NCBI RefSeq assembly: GCF_020379485.1
Contig: NC_063452.1
Coordinates: forward strand, 57,805,338-57,869,337
Reading direction: 5' to 3'
DNA from: Brassica napus
Lineage: Eukaryota; Streptophyta; Magnoliopsida; Brassicales; Brassicaceae
Length of the DNA stretch: 64,000 nucleotides
Shown in pieces: positions 37,548 to 48,755 of the stretch. Every line of letters starts with the position of its first letter. Position 1 is the stretch's first letter. A program made the position numbers and the translations under genes. Under the pieces are notes generated by a model, which saw nothing but the letters and a program-made list of their open reading frames with translations, was not told where the DNA came from and made no database searches.

Positions 37548-38121
37548 TCTATAATATAACGAGGCAGTTGCCTCATTCCTGAGCCACCACATCAGCAGGT
37601 AAGTGGAGTCAGTAGGTAAGTAGGTCTCACTTTAAAAAAATGTGAAAAAGTATCAAATCTTTAGTTCAAACCCGGGTTATTGAATCGTAAACACCAACAT
37701 TTATACCACTAAACTAAAGGATACTTTGTACATTAGTGGCCGAAACTAATATATATTTATGAAGGTCGGAAACATTTGCTTCTTCGGTTTTTTCTGTGGG
37801 ACCCACACTTAATTTTTTTTATCTAATGATTTAATAAATACTTTATAACTCACTTTTTGAAATGAGTTTCGTTAAAAAAGAGGCCCAATAGACCTCTTTG
37901 GTCTGTAAGCAATCTCTTCAATGGAAGTTTAGGGCTTTCAATTTTTAATCATCAGTTCATGACTCATCTAAGAAACACAGATTGGTTCTTTGAGTTCCAT
38001 GAATCTGTTTATCTTCTTTAGTCTCAACATCTCCCCATCTTTAATAAATTCATCATCGGTTCTTTTATTTTGCCTGATAAATCATGATTGTGTGGTTTTA
38101 ATTTTCTTTGGTCATCCTTAG

Positions 38122-38663
38122 CTTGCACCCTTTGATCTAACCAAGAAGAAGAAGAAGACATTTGTCGTTCAGGATGCCATCGAGGACTCAGCTGAGTCAC
38201 ACGGGAGACATATTATCCGTTGCCTGATTGTTCAAGAAGAGTTTTCATCAGTTGCTTTGTTTAATTTTTTTTCCTGCAAATAATGATGGCTTTGACAGTT
38301 CATTTACGGAAGCCAAGAAGTAAAAGTAGAAGAAGCCAGTGAGTGTTTGACATTTTCTGTCTTCCTGAGTTTTTTTTTCCATTCATTAAACTTGGATTTT
38401 GAAGATTATGTGCCTCACATTCTTTTTATTTTGATGGTTGTTAGGTTGAATGAAGATCATTGAATAAAAAAAATGTCGATGCTCCAGAAGATTTGGAGGG
38501 TACTTTATATTTCTTTCTCTGATAATTCTAGCGACATAAATTTAAACCTTACAGAGGGTATATTACAGAGCATCCTAATGATGAGGAAGAGGTGGAGGGA
38601 ATTGATCTGCACCAGCAACGTTACCCGTGGGAGGAAAGTGACATGGATTACTTATACGACGAG
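38122..38663 (+). pseudogene. Captured fragment of a translation initiation factor eIF2 beta gene
   Basis: Four exon-like blocks match the N-terminal half of plant eIF2-beta. They are LAPFDLTKKKKK from 38122; DGFDSSFTEAKK from about 38285, ending at the donor 38338/38339; VE*RSLNKKNVDAPEDLE from 38445; and GYITEHPNDEEE... RYPWEESDMDYLYDE ending at the donor 38663/38664. Landmarks are the Lys run, the acidic block and the family motif RYPWEGSDRDY. Splice signals between blocks are kept, so genomic DNA rather than mRNA was copied. Stops (TAA and TAG after EAKK, TGA after VE) and frame changes make it non-coding. The C-terminal half with the zinc finger is absent. In function the real protein is part of the eIF2 ternary complex that brings initiator tRNA to the ribosome. 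Confidence 0.75.
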
Positions 38664-39585
38664 GTAAGCATATCATTAGATGGTTTGCGGTCCATCTTTG
38701 AGAGCCGTCGATTGTAAGTGTCTATCGTTTTGAAGTTGCACGACACTAAGATGTAAAGAATTACTAATCACGATTACCTTACTAGCAGAGTTCTTTTGCA
38801 CAGCTATTGTCAATGGAATTAACACTTGAAATTGATGGTGTATATTTCATGTTTCAAATGCTGACACAAGCTCCAATGTTGATTCTCAGCTTTAACATGC
38901 CAAAATCACAAATGCAGTGGATGTTGTAAGGTAATTCAGTAGTCACAAATGTTCAGTTGAAAAAAATTCTAAACTGTATTTATGCATCAAACTTATCATC
39001 CGTAACATAATAATATGTTTTTTTTGTGCTAGGAACCGTTTGTAAATAAATGTCTCGGATGTATATGACTGCTGAGTTTGTTGCTTTTGACAGTGAAATC
39101 ACTAAGCTTGCAATGTGTTAGGACGACAAAAGCGTCTCAGCTGATGGTTAGCTTTACAATTTCGTTGGTTTCTTTTTCCTATTATGTTGGATGGATTATT
39201 TTAGCTAACAACAGAGCGCTGGCAATAAATCCAATAGATTTATATGTACATTTAGAATTGGAAGTTTGATGAGAACATAAACAAGTACTTCTGTCACGCT
39301 ATTGGATAGTTATACGCCATTTCAAGATAATTGATTTCTTATATTTCCCACTATCAGTAAAATATTAACTGTTTTGTCTACTTTGCATTCATACCTCATT
39401 CTCCATCTAACTTCTCGGTGCTACTATATAATGATCAAGTCATTTTCTGCACAAATAGGCAAGTGGGGATGTTACGTTGGGTGCTTTTTATTGGGCTTGG
39501 CTATACAAAGTCTGTTGTGACTCTAAAACTTTTACCTCATTTAACATTGATTCTGGTTCTTGGGAGAATTGCATATTGTGAATGA

Positions 39586-39783
39586 AAGGCACAAGCAGGG
39601 AACATATGTGTAACTGCGTTCGACTCGACATGTAGCGGTATCTGCAGATCCGCTGATCCCGTTGTGGAGGTTAACATGCAATGTGTTGACCTGGAAATCA
39701 TTATTTGGAAGCTACATTCCGAGGCCTTTCCTCAACATATAAATAGACCATTGACAGAGTTTGATATTTATAATACTCAGTGA
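39586..39783 (+). other. Unidentified open stretch within the Helitron-like element
   Basis: After a possible acceptor (AAAG at 39585-39588) the sequence stays open for 65 codons ([20 protein letters not shown], then [20 protein letters not shown]) to a TGA at 39781-39783. Its composition looks protein-like (four Cys, mixed charges), unlike the AT-rich surroundings. I do not recognise it; it could be a second captured exon or chance. Confidence 0.25.
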
Positions 39784-40438
39784 TCATGGAGTCTGCAGAA
39801 AACAATCCTTTTGCATGTTCTATATGGAACCAAAAGATATATCCTTTGTATGATTATTATATTATGATAGCTACTAACATAGAAGATGACTAGAGAAAGA
39901 AAAATGAGTATGAATCTCTTATATGGGTATCTTTTGTAAACACATTTGGGCTTATTAACAGTTGTGACAAGCAATTATGTTTATAGTAAAGGAAACCCGC
40001 CGCAGCGTCAATAACAAATGCGCCTGTTTTTTGGTTGTTTGGGATTGAAATAGCTTATGGGTTTTCTAAATCAATATAATTGATTTGACTAAAGCTATCT
40101 TGGATGACAAAAAAAAGATTGCAAGTTTAATAACTTCTACTTTAGACTTTAATTTCAACTAAATTATAATCAGTCTTTTATCCATATCATCTTAGTTATA
40201 AACGTAAGGATTTATTAGAATAAATAAACAGTTTCAACAATATTTAATATGTGATTTAATAAACAAAAGAACACCTATGATTTTTAGGATTTAATGAGAT
40301 TGGAGACAATAGTTAATGAATACGAAAAGAATACAAAGCATAATGATTCGAGTAAATTAGTGGCAACATAGAGCTAAGCGAGATAAAAATATCAATCAAT
40401 AAAGAATGAAAGAAGAATGAGCATGGTTAAGTTATTAC

Positions 40439-40460
40439 ACAAGCCAAAACTAAGACAAAT
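40439..40460. repeat. Left copy of the LINE target-site duplication (22 bp)
   Basis: It begins ACAAGCCAAAAC and ends AGACAAAT. It is identical over 22 bases to 46580-46601, after the poly-A tail. Confidence 0.93.
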
Positions 40461-40814
40461 TTGTTATACCATAGTGGGAAAAAAGACTGGAGAGAGAGGA
40501 GAAAAATGGCGACGGCGGCGACTAGGGTTCTGAAAGAAAATCCAGAGCTTTCTCGCTAGATCTACGTCGTGCCTTGCAATCAGTTTCGATTGACCTAAAG
40601 ATTTGAAGCTGCAAACTTTTCACCGAGATCTCCATTACGTAAAGTTGACTCCTTTCGAGCAAGTGATGGGAGATCAAGGGGATACATTAGCGAGTATAGT
40701 CTCTGGGAAGGTCTAAGGTGTAGATCCAACCAGGGGTGAGCTTTCATTAAGTCCTAGTGACTTCTTTTCTTTGGAATAGGGTGTGAAGAATCTCGGGGTA
40801 AAAACAAGAGAAGG

Positions 40815-42482
40815 ATGAATAGATTTCGCAAGAAGAAAGAGCCGTCCTTGATGGAAGAGCTAAAGGAACTGGAACTTCTGGATGAAGGCGAGATGGTGGA
40901 TATCCCAGATCTGGAGGTTGAGGATCTGATTGAGGAAAACACACTAAGCATTATAGTGAGATGCCTCAGTCCTTTTGTGCACAAGGTAGGAGGTCTGGTA
41001 AAGGCATTACCACCCATATAGGGGATGGAGGATAGAACTCAGGGAAGGGTTGTAAGAGAAGATATGGTTCAGTTTACCTTCAGATCGGAGAACGACCTAA
41101 AGTTTGTTCTGTCAAAAGGTCCATGGTTTGTCAATGGTTGGATGGTGGCTATGGATCAATGGACACCAAACCCACAGGAAGATTTCTTAAAAAGGATAAC
41201 TTTCTGGATTCGAATCAGAAGACTTCCCATCCACATGCTGAAGAGGCAAGTGGTAGAAACATTACTGGATCCTTTGGGGAAGGTCGAAACAGTGGAGTTG
41301 CACGCAAAGAACTCTAACTCCCTAGAGTACGTAAGAGCCTTGGTCAAGATCAATACGGAAGAGCCACTGCAGTTCAGAAGAATAACCAGATTCAAATCAG
41401 GAGCCACGTATCCAACGGAGTTGGAGTATGAAAAGCTTCTCAAAGTTTGTTATGGATGCAAAAGGCTAACGCACGACCAGACCAAGTGCCCCCACCAGAT
41501 CCTCGCAGTGGAAGAAGGGGAGTTGGAAGGTAGAGATCGAGTCAAGGAATCCAACCTAAGGAAAAAACTAAAGGAAAAGGAAACAAAAGCCAAAGAGAGT
41601 CTCCAGAGACCTTCAGCAAAAGGAGCTGCTAAAGGAGTGGTTATTAGTGGCCCCTCTCCCTCTACAAGCCAAGCAAGGAATAGTGTGAAAGGCCGTGGAA
41701 ATCTAAAGGAGGATAAGAGTAAGGGGAAGAAAATAGCCTCAAAACCTCGGCTAGAGTGGAAACAGAAAGGAGGTAAGGAGGGCTCGGAGAAAACGAGAAG
41801 CACTGAGGAGTCCACAGCAAACCCGCGGAGCTCAGGAGAATACAGTGGGACCAAAAGTGCTAATGCAGAGGTAGGAGGCCAGGGACTTTCACCTGCAACC
41901 AATGCGTCTGGCTCAGTTTTCAACAGATTGGGGGGTTTGGAGGAAGTGTGGGGTTCAAAAAGGAACAGAGGAAAGAGAGAAGAACCTAGCTCTCCAGCTG
42001 ATCTGCGTATGAAACTAAGTGGCGCTTCTTCAGGAGAAAAGGGTGATGGCAAATCGAGTAAAGGAAGCCGTAGTCCTCCCTCTGTTTTCAAACGTCTGGG
42101 GAGTCAGGGAACTACCACACCTGGTTTTACCCAAAGCATAGAAGACTCCCGTACATCAAAGAAGAGAAGACTAAGCAGTAGTGATGAGAGAAACCCAAAG
42201 AAAGCTAGGAGAAACTCATCTGAGAAGAAGAAAGTATTCCCCTCAGTATTTCAAAGGTTGGGAGAGACAAGGTGTGATAACGAAGGAAACAACCAGGAAG
42301 AAGCACATCACTCTGCTCTAGTAGCAGTGACCACTCCGGTCCATTCTGCCAATATGGCAGCCAAAGTCCCAGTCCACTCTGTCCAAAGGATAGCATTGGA
42401 AAGTGGAACTGTTAGGGGTTGGGGAATACCCCGACAGTTCGACATCTACAGGGAATACATGGTCAGTATTTCCCTGAGATAA
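40815..42482 (+). pseudogene. LINE ORF1: DUF4283 and zinc-knuckle protein with one in-frame stop
   Basis: The frame opens at an ATG at 40815 and is continuous to 42482 except for one TAG at 41019-41021 (...KALPPI*GMEDRTQ). An earlier ATG at 40666 (MGDQGDTLASIVSGKV) runs into stops. The N-terminal part is the DUF4283 domain of plant LINEs (FRSENDLKFVLSKGPWFVNG, then FWIRIRRLPIHML), followed by a CCHC-type knuckle, CYGCKRLTHDQTKCP. The C-terminal half is a long Lys/Ser/Glu-rich basic region containing three SVFxRLG repeats. The protein binds element RNA in the ribonucleoprotein. It overlaps the start of ORF2 by 64 bases. Confidence 0.88.
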
Positions 42483-45400
42483 TATTCCTCAGTGAGACCA
42501 AGAGTAGAATGTGTTATTTGGAGTCTATAGTGGAGAAGATGGGGTTCCATGATGTGATAACTATAGATGCCAGAGGAAAGAGTGGAAGTTTGGCAGTTAT
42601 GTGGAAGAGTTCATGTACGGTGGAGGTTTTGCAGGCAAATAAGAGGGTGATTGATTTGAAGGTGCAGTGGCATGATCAAATTTTTTTCCTTACCTGTGTA
42701 TATGGCGATCCGGTCAAGAGTAGAAGGGGAGAAGTATGGGAACGGATTTCACGGATTGGAGCAAATAGAAAGGGGGGCTTGGATGCTGATAGGAGACTTT
42801 AATGAGCTGATTGATCAATCTGAAAAGTCAGGAGGAGCAGTAAGGGAAGATCGAGAAGGGCAAGAATTCAAGCAGCTACTGCTTAACTGGGGTATCTGGG
42901 ACATTAAATACAAGGGGAACCCGCTATCGTGGGCATGGAAAAGAAACAACATGTTGGTGCAGTGCAGACTGGATAGAGCAGTAGCAAACCAGGAATGGTT
43001 GGAGGCTCACCCACAAGCAGCTACCTTCTACCTCCCAAGAGTTCAGTCGGATCACAGTCCGATCATTACCTCCTTGGATGGTCATCAAAGGAAGAAATTC
43101 ACAAACTTTAAGTATGATCAGAGGTGGGTTAATAAGGAAAAGTTTGTAGAGACAGTTGAGAAAAGCTGGAGAACACACAGCAGTGGTCAGGGGAATCTCA
43201 TGGGTAGAATCTCAGCGTGCAGGAAAGACATATCCCTGTGGAAGAGGCAGGTGAAGCCTAATTCAGCGATGAGAATCAAGGAGCTAAGCTTTAAAATAGA
43301 TGAAGCGACTAGGCAGGAGAACTTCAAGAAAGAGGAGCCGGAGAATCTAAGGAAGGAACTGTCTGAGGAGTATTACAACGAGGAGGTTTTCTGGATGCAA
43401 AAGAGCAGACTCACGTGGCTGAGATCGGGAGATTTAAACACGAAGTTCTTTCATGCAGTCACGAAGAATAGAAGAGCACAAAATAGAATAAAGAGCTTGA
43501 CTGATGATGAGGGAACGGAGTGGTTTGCTGATAAGGACCTGGGGAGAGTCGCTGAAATGTACTTTAAGTCTCTCTTCCCGTCAGAGGATGTAGGATTGGA
43601 CCTGATAGAGTGGCAGGAGATGCCGAAGCTAGTTACCCCGGAGCAAAATATCCATCTAATGAAGCCAGTGCTGATGGAGGAGGTCAAGAGAGCTGTTTTT
43701 GATATAAACCCAGGCAAATGCCCGGGACCTGACGGGATGACTGGATATTTCTTCCAACAGTTCTGGGAAATAAGCGGAGAGGAGGTAACTGCTATGGTTC
43801 AGAAGTTCTTTAGAACTGGGGTTTTGGAGGCAGAGATGAATGACACTAACATCTGCCTGATCCCCAAAACAATAACATCAAAGAAAATGTGCGAGTATAG
43901 ACCGATAAGTCTGTGTAACGTGGCTTATAAGGTGGTCTCAAAGCTGATGGCAAAAAGACTAAAGAAGGTGCTGCCTAATGTTGTATCAGAAACGCAGGCA
44001 GATTTCGTGGAAGGACGCCTTATTTCAGATAACATTCTCGTTGCACACAAGTTACTGCACGCACTCAGCTCAGATAATAAGTGTGCCTCAGAGTTTATTG
44101 CAATCAACACCGATATCTCTAAGGCTTATGACCGCGTCGAGTGGTCTTTCTTAGAGAAAGCAATGGAGGCAATGGGATTCTCAGAAGAATGGAGAAGACT
44201 TATTATGTGCTGTGTGTCGTCTGTGAGGTATAAAGTCCTGATCAATGGATCACCGTTTGGACAGATAACGCCTACAAGAGGTTTGAGACAAGGCGATCCG
44301 CTCTCGCCGTATCTCTTTGTGATGTGCACAGAAGTTCTAGTCCAGATGCTGAAACGCGCTGAACAGATGAAGAAGATCTCAGGACTACGTGTTGCAAGAA
44401 GAGCCCCCCCCCGGTATCTCATCTTCTGTTTGCTGATGACAGCATGTTTTATTGCAAGGGTTCAGAGGAGGAGTTGAATCAGGTCTCTCAGATACTTCAG
44501 AACTATAGTATGGCGTCAGGGCAAAGAATCAATCACCAGAAGTCTAGCATTTATTTTGGGAAGCACATACCAAGCTGCAGAAGAGAAGAGATTAAGCAGA
44601 AGATGGGAATAGACTCAACAGGAGGAGAGGGATTTTACCTAGGCTTACCTGAAGCTTTTGGTGGATCCAAAGTGTCCATACTAAGTTACTTGAAGGAGAA
44701 GTTAAGTCAACGAGTCCATGGCTGGCAAACAAAATTCCTCTCTCCAGGTGGAAAAGAGATTCTCCTCAAGGCAGTGGCCATGGCGTTACCCACATACACT
44801 ATGGCATGTTTCCTTCTCCCCAAGACGATAATCAAACAAATCATGGCAATGATGTCTGAATTTTGGTGGAGGAATGGACAGGAGACGAGGGGTATGCATT
44901 GGAAGAGCTGGGAGAGTTTATGTCGACCAAAAGCAAGTGGGGGTTTGGATTTTAAGGACTTGGAGGCTTACAATCTAGCACTACTTGGGAAGCAGCTGTG
45001 GAGAATGATTAAAAACCCGAAGTCCCTAATGTGCAGAGTGTTTAAGAGTCGATACTTCAGGAACACAGACCCTCTCAATGCCTCTTTAGGTTCCAGGCCC
45101 TCGTACGCTTGGAGAAGCATACATGCAACGCAGAAATTGATTCAACATGGAGCAAGGGTGGTCATAGGTAATGGAAGAGATACAAAGATCTGGCAGGAGA
45201 GATGGATAGGAGCAGCTCCAGCCACAATGATCAAGTCAGTGAGACGACCTGAAGGTAATGAGAGGATCAGTCTGGCTGATGATATGAGGGTTAGTGCTCT
45301 AATTAGGGTAAACAGAAAGGAGTGGAACCTGGAGCTGATAGAGAGACTCTTCACAACGGAGATACAAGAGCAAATTCTGAAAATCAGACCAGCTGGGAAT

Positions 45401-46534
45401 TATAGTAGAAATACCTACTCATGGGAGTTTACCAAGACGGGGCACTACACTGTTAAATCAGGTTATTGGGTCCAGACCAACATCGTTGCGCCGGATAAAG
45501 AAGTCCAGGAAGTCATTCAACCGAGCTTAGATGGTATTTATCAACAAATTTGGGGGTTGGAGACGAGTCCAAAGATCAATCACTTTCTATGGAAATGTTT
45601 AAGCAACGCGCTGCCGGTAATGGAAAATATGGCATATAGACATATTGCTAAAGACAAATCCTGCAGCAGATGTGGGGGAGAGGCAGAGAGCGTGAATCAT
45701 TTACTCTTTCACTGCCCTTATGCTCGTCTGATCTGGGCAGTGGCAAACGTACACATACCTCCAGCTGGTAGATGGTCTGACTCCTTTTATGCTAATCTCT
45801 ATTGGGTTTTGAATCTAAAAAAAGAGTTCCCTAGAGAGGATGTTGAGGAAGGGTTGGTACCATGGCTGTTGTGGAGATTATGGAAAAATAGAAATGAGTT
45901 CATTTTCAGAGGGAAAGACTATGATGCTCGCACAACAATTAAGAAAGTCTGGGAGGATGTCATGGAATGGAAGAGCAGAAACGAGGTCCAACATGAGGAG
46001 GTTAAACAACCCGCAGCAGACACGCCTGAAGTGAAGTGGTCACCACCTGATTCCATGACACTGAAATGTAACACAGATGGTGCGTGGTCAAAGGAAACAG
46101 GAGAGGGTGGTGCGGGCTGGTTATTGAGAAATCATCAAGGGCTGCTGCTGTGGGCAGGGGCGATGAAGATGGTGGCTCTGAGGTCAGCGATAGAATCTGA
46201 AGCAGAAGCAATTAGATGGGCAGTACAGACGGTTGCTGGGTTTGGATATAGAAGAGTTCTTGTTGAAACAGATTCACAAATGTTGGCAAGAATGCTCAAC
46301 GGAGAGGAGGAAATATGGCCGGTACTTGCTCCCATCATACAAGATATCCCGACCTCATTGAACGCAAATGAAGGTTTCAAAGTGCAGTATCATCCGAGGA
46401 GTGGTAATAAGTCAGCAGATAGGATAGCGAAGGAGACTTCTACGTTTACATCCTTTGTCCCTAAGTTATATTCTATGGTGCCTATGTGGTTGAATTCATG
46501 TGTTGAGGCTGATAAGCCCAATGTAAGACTCTGA
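42419..46534 (+). pseudogene. LINE ORF2: endonuclease, reverse transcriptase and RNase H, two frameshifts
   Basis: Three frames join to one protein: 42419 to about 42775, about 42770 to about 44410, and about 44405 to 46534. Segment 1 plus the start of segment 2 is the APE-type endonuclease (LSETKS, GDFNEL, SDHSPI). Segment 2 holds most of the reverse transcriptase (YRPISLCNVAYK, INTDISKAYDRVEW, GLRQGDPLSPYLF). Segment 3 opens with the catalytic HLLFADD, then the zf-RVT region and a C-terminal RNase H (KCNTDGAWS, ETDSQ). The frame breaks fall in homopolymers: a run of six G at 42772-42777 and a run of nine C at 44404-44412. Apart from these two indels the catalytic residues are intact. RNase H is typical of this plant L1 lineage. 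Confidence 0.9.
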
Positions 46535-46579
46535 AGTTTGGAATTAATATAAAGTTGTTGTTGAGCAAAAAAAAAAAAA

Positions 46580-46601
46580 ACAAGCCAAAACTAAGACAAA
46601 T
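46580..46601. repeat. Right copy of the LINE target-site duplication (22 bp)
   Basis: It follows the poly-A tail directly and is identical to 40439-40460. Confidence 0.93.
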
Positions 46602-47101
46602 CAAACGATAGAACGTGAAAACAAATGTAAACAAGACAAGAAGAGAGAGTGAAGATAAAATACATTGAAAAACTAAATGCTAGATTAGTAAGCAAAAGTC
46701 AAAAAAAGATTAAAATGCAAAAACTAAGGTGCGGGGTAACGATCCCTAGTTTAGTTAGTAAGAAAATTCACAACTTCATTAGTTAAAAAAAAAAAATCGC
46801 AACTTCATTGAATATAAAGACTGGCGACGCGTTTGTGGCGCGCCAAAAGTGGTTAAAGCAGCAAGTCTTCCGCAACAAACGCGGTTATATTATTATTTTT
46901 ATTTAAGGATTATTATAAGTGTTATGGTTCATGTATTTTTAAAATAATTTAATTTATTTATTATACAGCAACAGCAGTTGAAAAAAAGGAAAAAAGATGG
47001 GCTATGAAAACCCCACCAGTCCACCTCTAAATCACAAATTGCGCAACTAAACCCACAAGTCTAGAGAGAGAGAGAGAAGAGTTCTAATAGAGAGAGAAAA
47101 A
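46602..47101. other. Promoter and leader of ENODL17
   Basis: AT-rich DNA with a GC-rich pocket containing GGCGCGCC near 46838, and a (GA)n run just before the ATG (47060-47080). No gene is seen. Confidence 0.5.
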
Positions 47102-47931
47102 ATGGCGAGATTGACGGTGCTGATTGCTGCGGTGATACTTGCTTTTCTAGTGGCAATGCCGGTGCCGGAAGTAACGGCCAAGAAGTATACAGTCGGAGAC
47201 AACAAGTTTTGGAATCCAAACATTAACTATACCATATGGGCTCAGGGAAAGCATTTCTACCTCGGTGACTGGCTCTGTATGCTCTCTCTCCCTCTTCTCT
47301 ACTTTTCTCTCGCATCTGTTTACATTAGATCTGTTTTTTTTTAAATGGTCTTTGCTATAACTCTAGTGATAATTTCAAAAGATTTCAAACTTTTTACCAA
47401 AGTTCTTGGCTTTCTGAATTTCGAACAATGCCATTTAAGGCTCATCAGTTTTGTTTTTTTTTTTTTTTCATAAATGTTTACTGATTGGTCCAGATCTGGT
47501 TTCCCATAAACAGTAACATTTCTTTGTCACACTTTTGAAATCTTTAATCAGACATTACCAAATAGCTCAAATTCAAATAATGGGCTTTTTTTTTTGCTTT
47601 TTCTGATATGATGTCAGATTTCGTGTTCGACAGAAACCAACACAACATTCTCGAAGTAAACAAGACCGACTACGAAAACTGCAACTCCGACCATCCTCTC
47701 GTAAACTGGACACGTGGAGCTGGGAGAGACGTTGTCCCTCTCAACGTGACCAAACACTACTATCTTCTCGACGGAAAGGGTGGCTGTTATGGAGGCATGA
47801 AGCTCGCTGTTAAAGTCGAGAAGCTTCCTCCTCCGCCAAAATCTGCACCTGTCAAGAACATTGGATCAGTTTCAGTGGTCACAGGTCTCGCTCAGTTCAT
47901 GATTCCGTTTGCCCTGTTAAGGATGTGGTAA
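47102..47931 (+). CDS. ENODL17: Early nodulin-like (phytocyanin-related) protein 17
   Basis: Two exons, 47102-47276 and 47618-47931, giving 162 residues. A secretory signal peptide ends near residue 26 (...PVPEVTA|KKYTVG). The plastocyanin-like fold follows, with YTVGDNKFWNPNINYTIWA and a Cys pair (NCNSDHP... GGCYGGMKL) forming the usual disulfide. The copper ligands of true phytocyanins are replaced, as in all ENODLs, so it should not bind copper. N-glycosylation sequons are present (NYT, NKT, NWT, NVT). It ends in a Pro-rich linker and a short hydrophobic tail (VVTGLAQFMIPFALLRMW) like a GPI-anchor signal, so the mature protein probably sits on the outer face of the plasma membrane. The molecular role of ENODLs is not settled. 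The tail seems a few residues shorter than in Arabidopsis. Confidence 0.92.
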
Positions 47932-48755
47932 GTGACACCAATCTCACAGTTATTTGGATCCAATCCGATGTAAGAAAAAAACCTAAAATTCTTTTCAGGG
48001 AAAGCATTTAAATTAGAAAGTCCAATCAGTTAAGTTTATTTTTGTAATGTTTGGTTTGTAACCTTTTTATTTGGTTTTGTTTGTGTCTTTGAATCAATTG
48101 TCTAAAAAAGCGCTGTACTTGATTTATTTGCTGAAATTAATTGTTGAACAAAGAGAGTGTATTATCTGGATCATGTGTGAATGAAAATATATAAAAATAT
48201 AAATTTTTAATATAATTTCGTATTTTTGGCTTATCTGTTCCATGTGAGTATATCTGAGATTGTACGTAATTCCAGTATTGAAATCCAACCACCACATGTC
48301 CCTTTTCGTAAACCTGTCAATGACTCAAATCTATTACCAAATAGATTGAAATTAATATGTTTCAAGTATGAAACAAAAGAACAATATTTAGTTACGTGTA
48401 TCTATGTAATGTGTGTTTTTGTATTTTGTATGGAGGGGATGTAAGTAGATTTCACATGGACCCCCTAAATGAATATGAAATGATGATGATGACTGGTGGG
48501 GACGTCGAGAATTCTAGATTGATAATATAACGAAGATTCTGGACAATCTTTTTTTTTGGGCTGCATGCACTTTAGCCAGGAATAAAGGCCCATTAAGGCC
48601 CGTTACGTGAAAGTTTGATGCAAGGAATATTTTTTCCCGGGAAAATTGAACAGAAGACCAAAAGTTCGAACCGTTGTCTGCAAAGATTCCATCAGTTGCT
48701 GGAATTGAGAGGCTAGAAAATAAAAAAAACGAACATTTGATCATTTTATTACCTT
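47932..48755. other. ENODL17 3' region and PPR gene promoter
   Basis: AT-rich. Two GGCCCATTA / GGCCCGTTA site II-like motifs near 48585-48606 lie upstream of the PPR gene, a common promoter element for organelle-function genes. No other gene is seen. Confidence 0.5.

Larger units (their letters stand above)
37548..40008 (+). mobile_element. Helitron-like element carrying a captured gene fragment
   Basis: The left end, A|TCTATAATATAACGAGG followed by CAGTTGCCTCATTCC, has the TC start and the AT-rich opening typical of mustard-family Helitrons and resembles the 5' ends of the other two Helitrons in this window. The right end is not clean: AAACCCGCCGCAGCG at about 39993-40008 looks like the left arm of a 3' hairpin, but the second arm and CTRR are missing, so it may be truncated. 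Inside is a broken eIF2-beta gene segment with its introns, and at least one other unidentified open frame. A different carrier, such as a Pack-MULE, cannot be excluded. Confidence 0.5.
40461..46579 (+). mobile_element. Full-length L1-type LINE retrotransposon
   Basis: Layout: a 5' UTR of about 350 bases, ORF1 (nucleic-acid binding), ORF2 (endonuclease, reverse transcriptase, RNase H), a short 3' UTR and a 14-base poly-A tail, flanked by a perfect 22-bp target duplication. The whole element is 6.1 kb with no large deletion, so it inserted recently on an evolutionary scale. It is nevertheless disabled by an in-frame stop in ORF1 and two frameshifts in ORF2. It lies about 450 bases right of the Helitron-like element and together with it fills the space where Arabidopsis keeps DRM1 and two other genes (from memory). 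Confidence 0.95.

Noticed and set aside
41450..42091. 213-residue minus-strand open frame opposite LINE ORF1
   Set aside because: Shadow of the Lys/Ser-rich region; Ser/Leu/Pro-rich with no recognisable fold.
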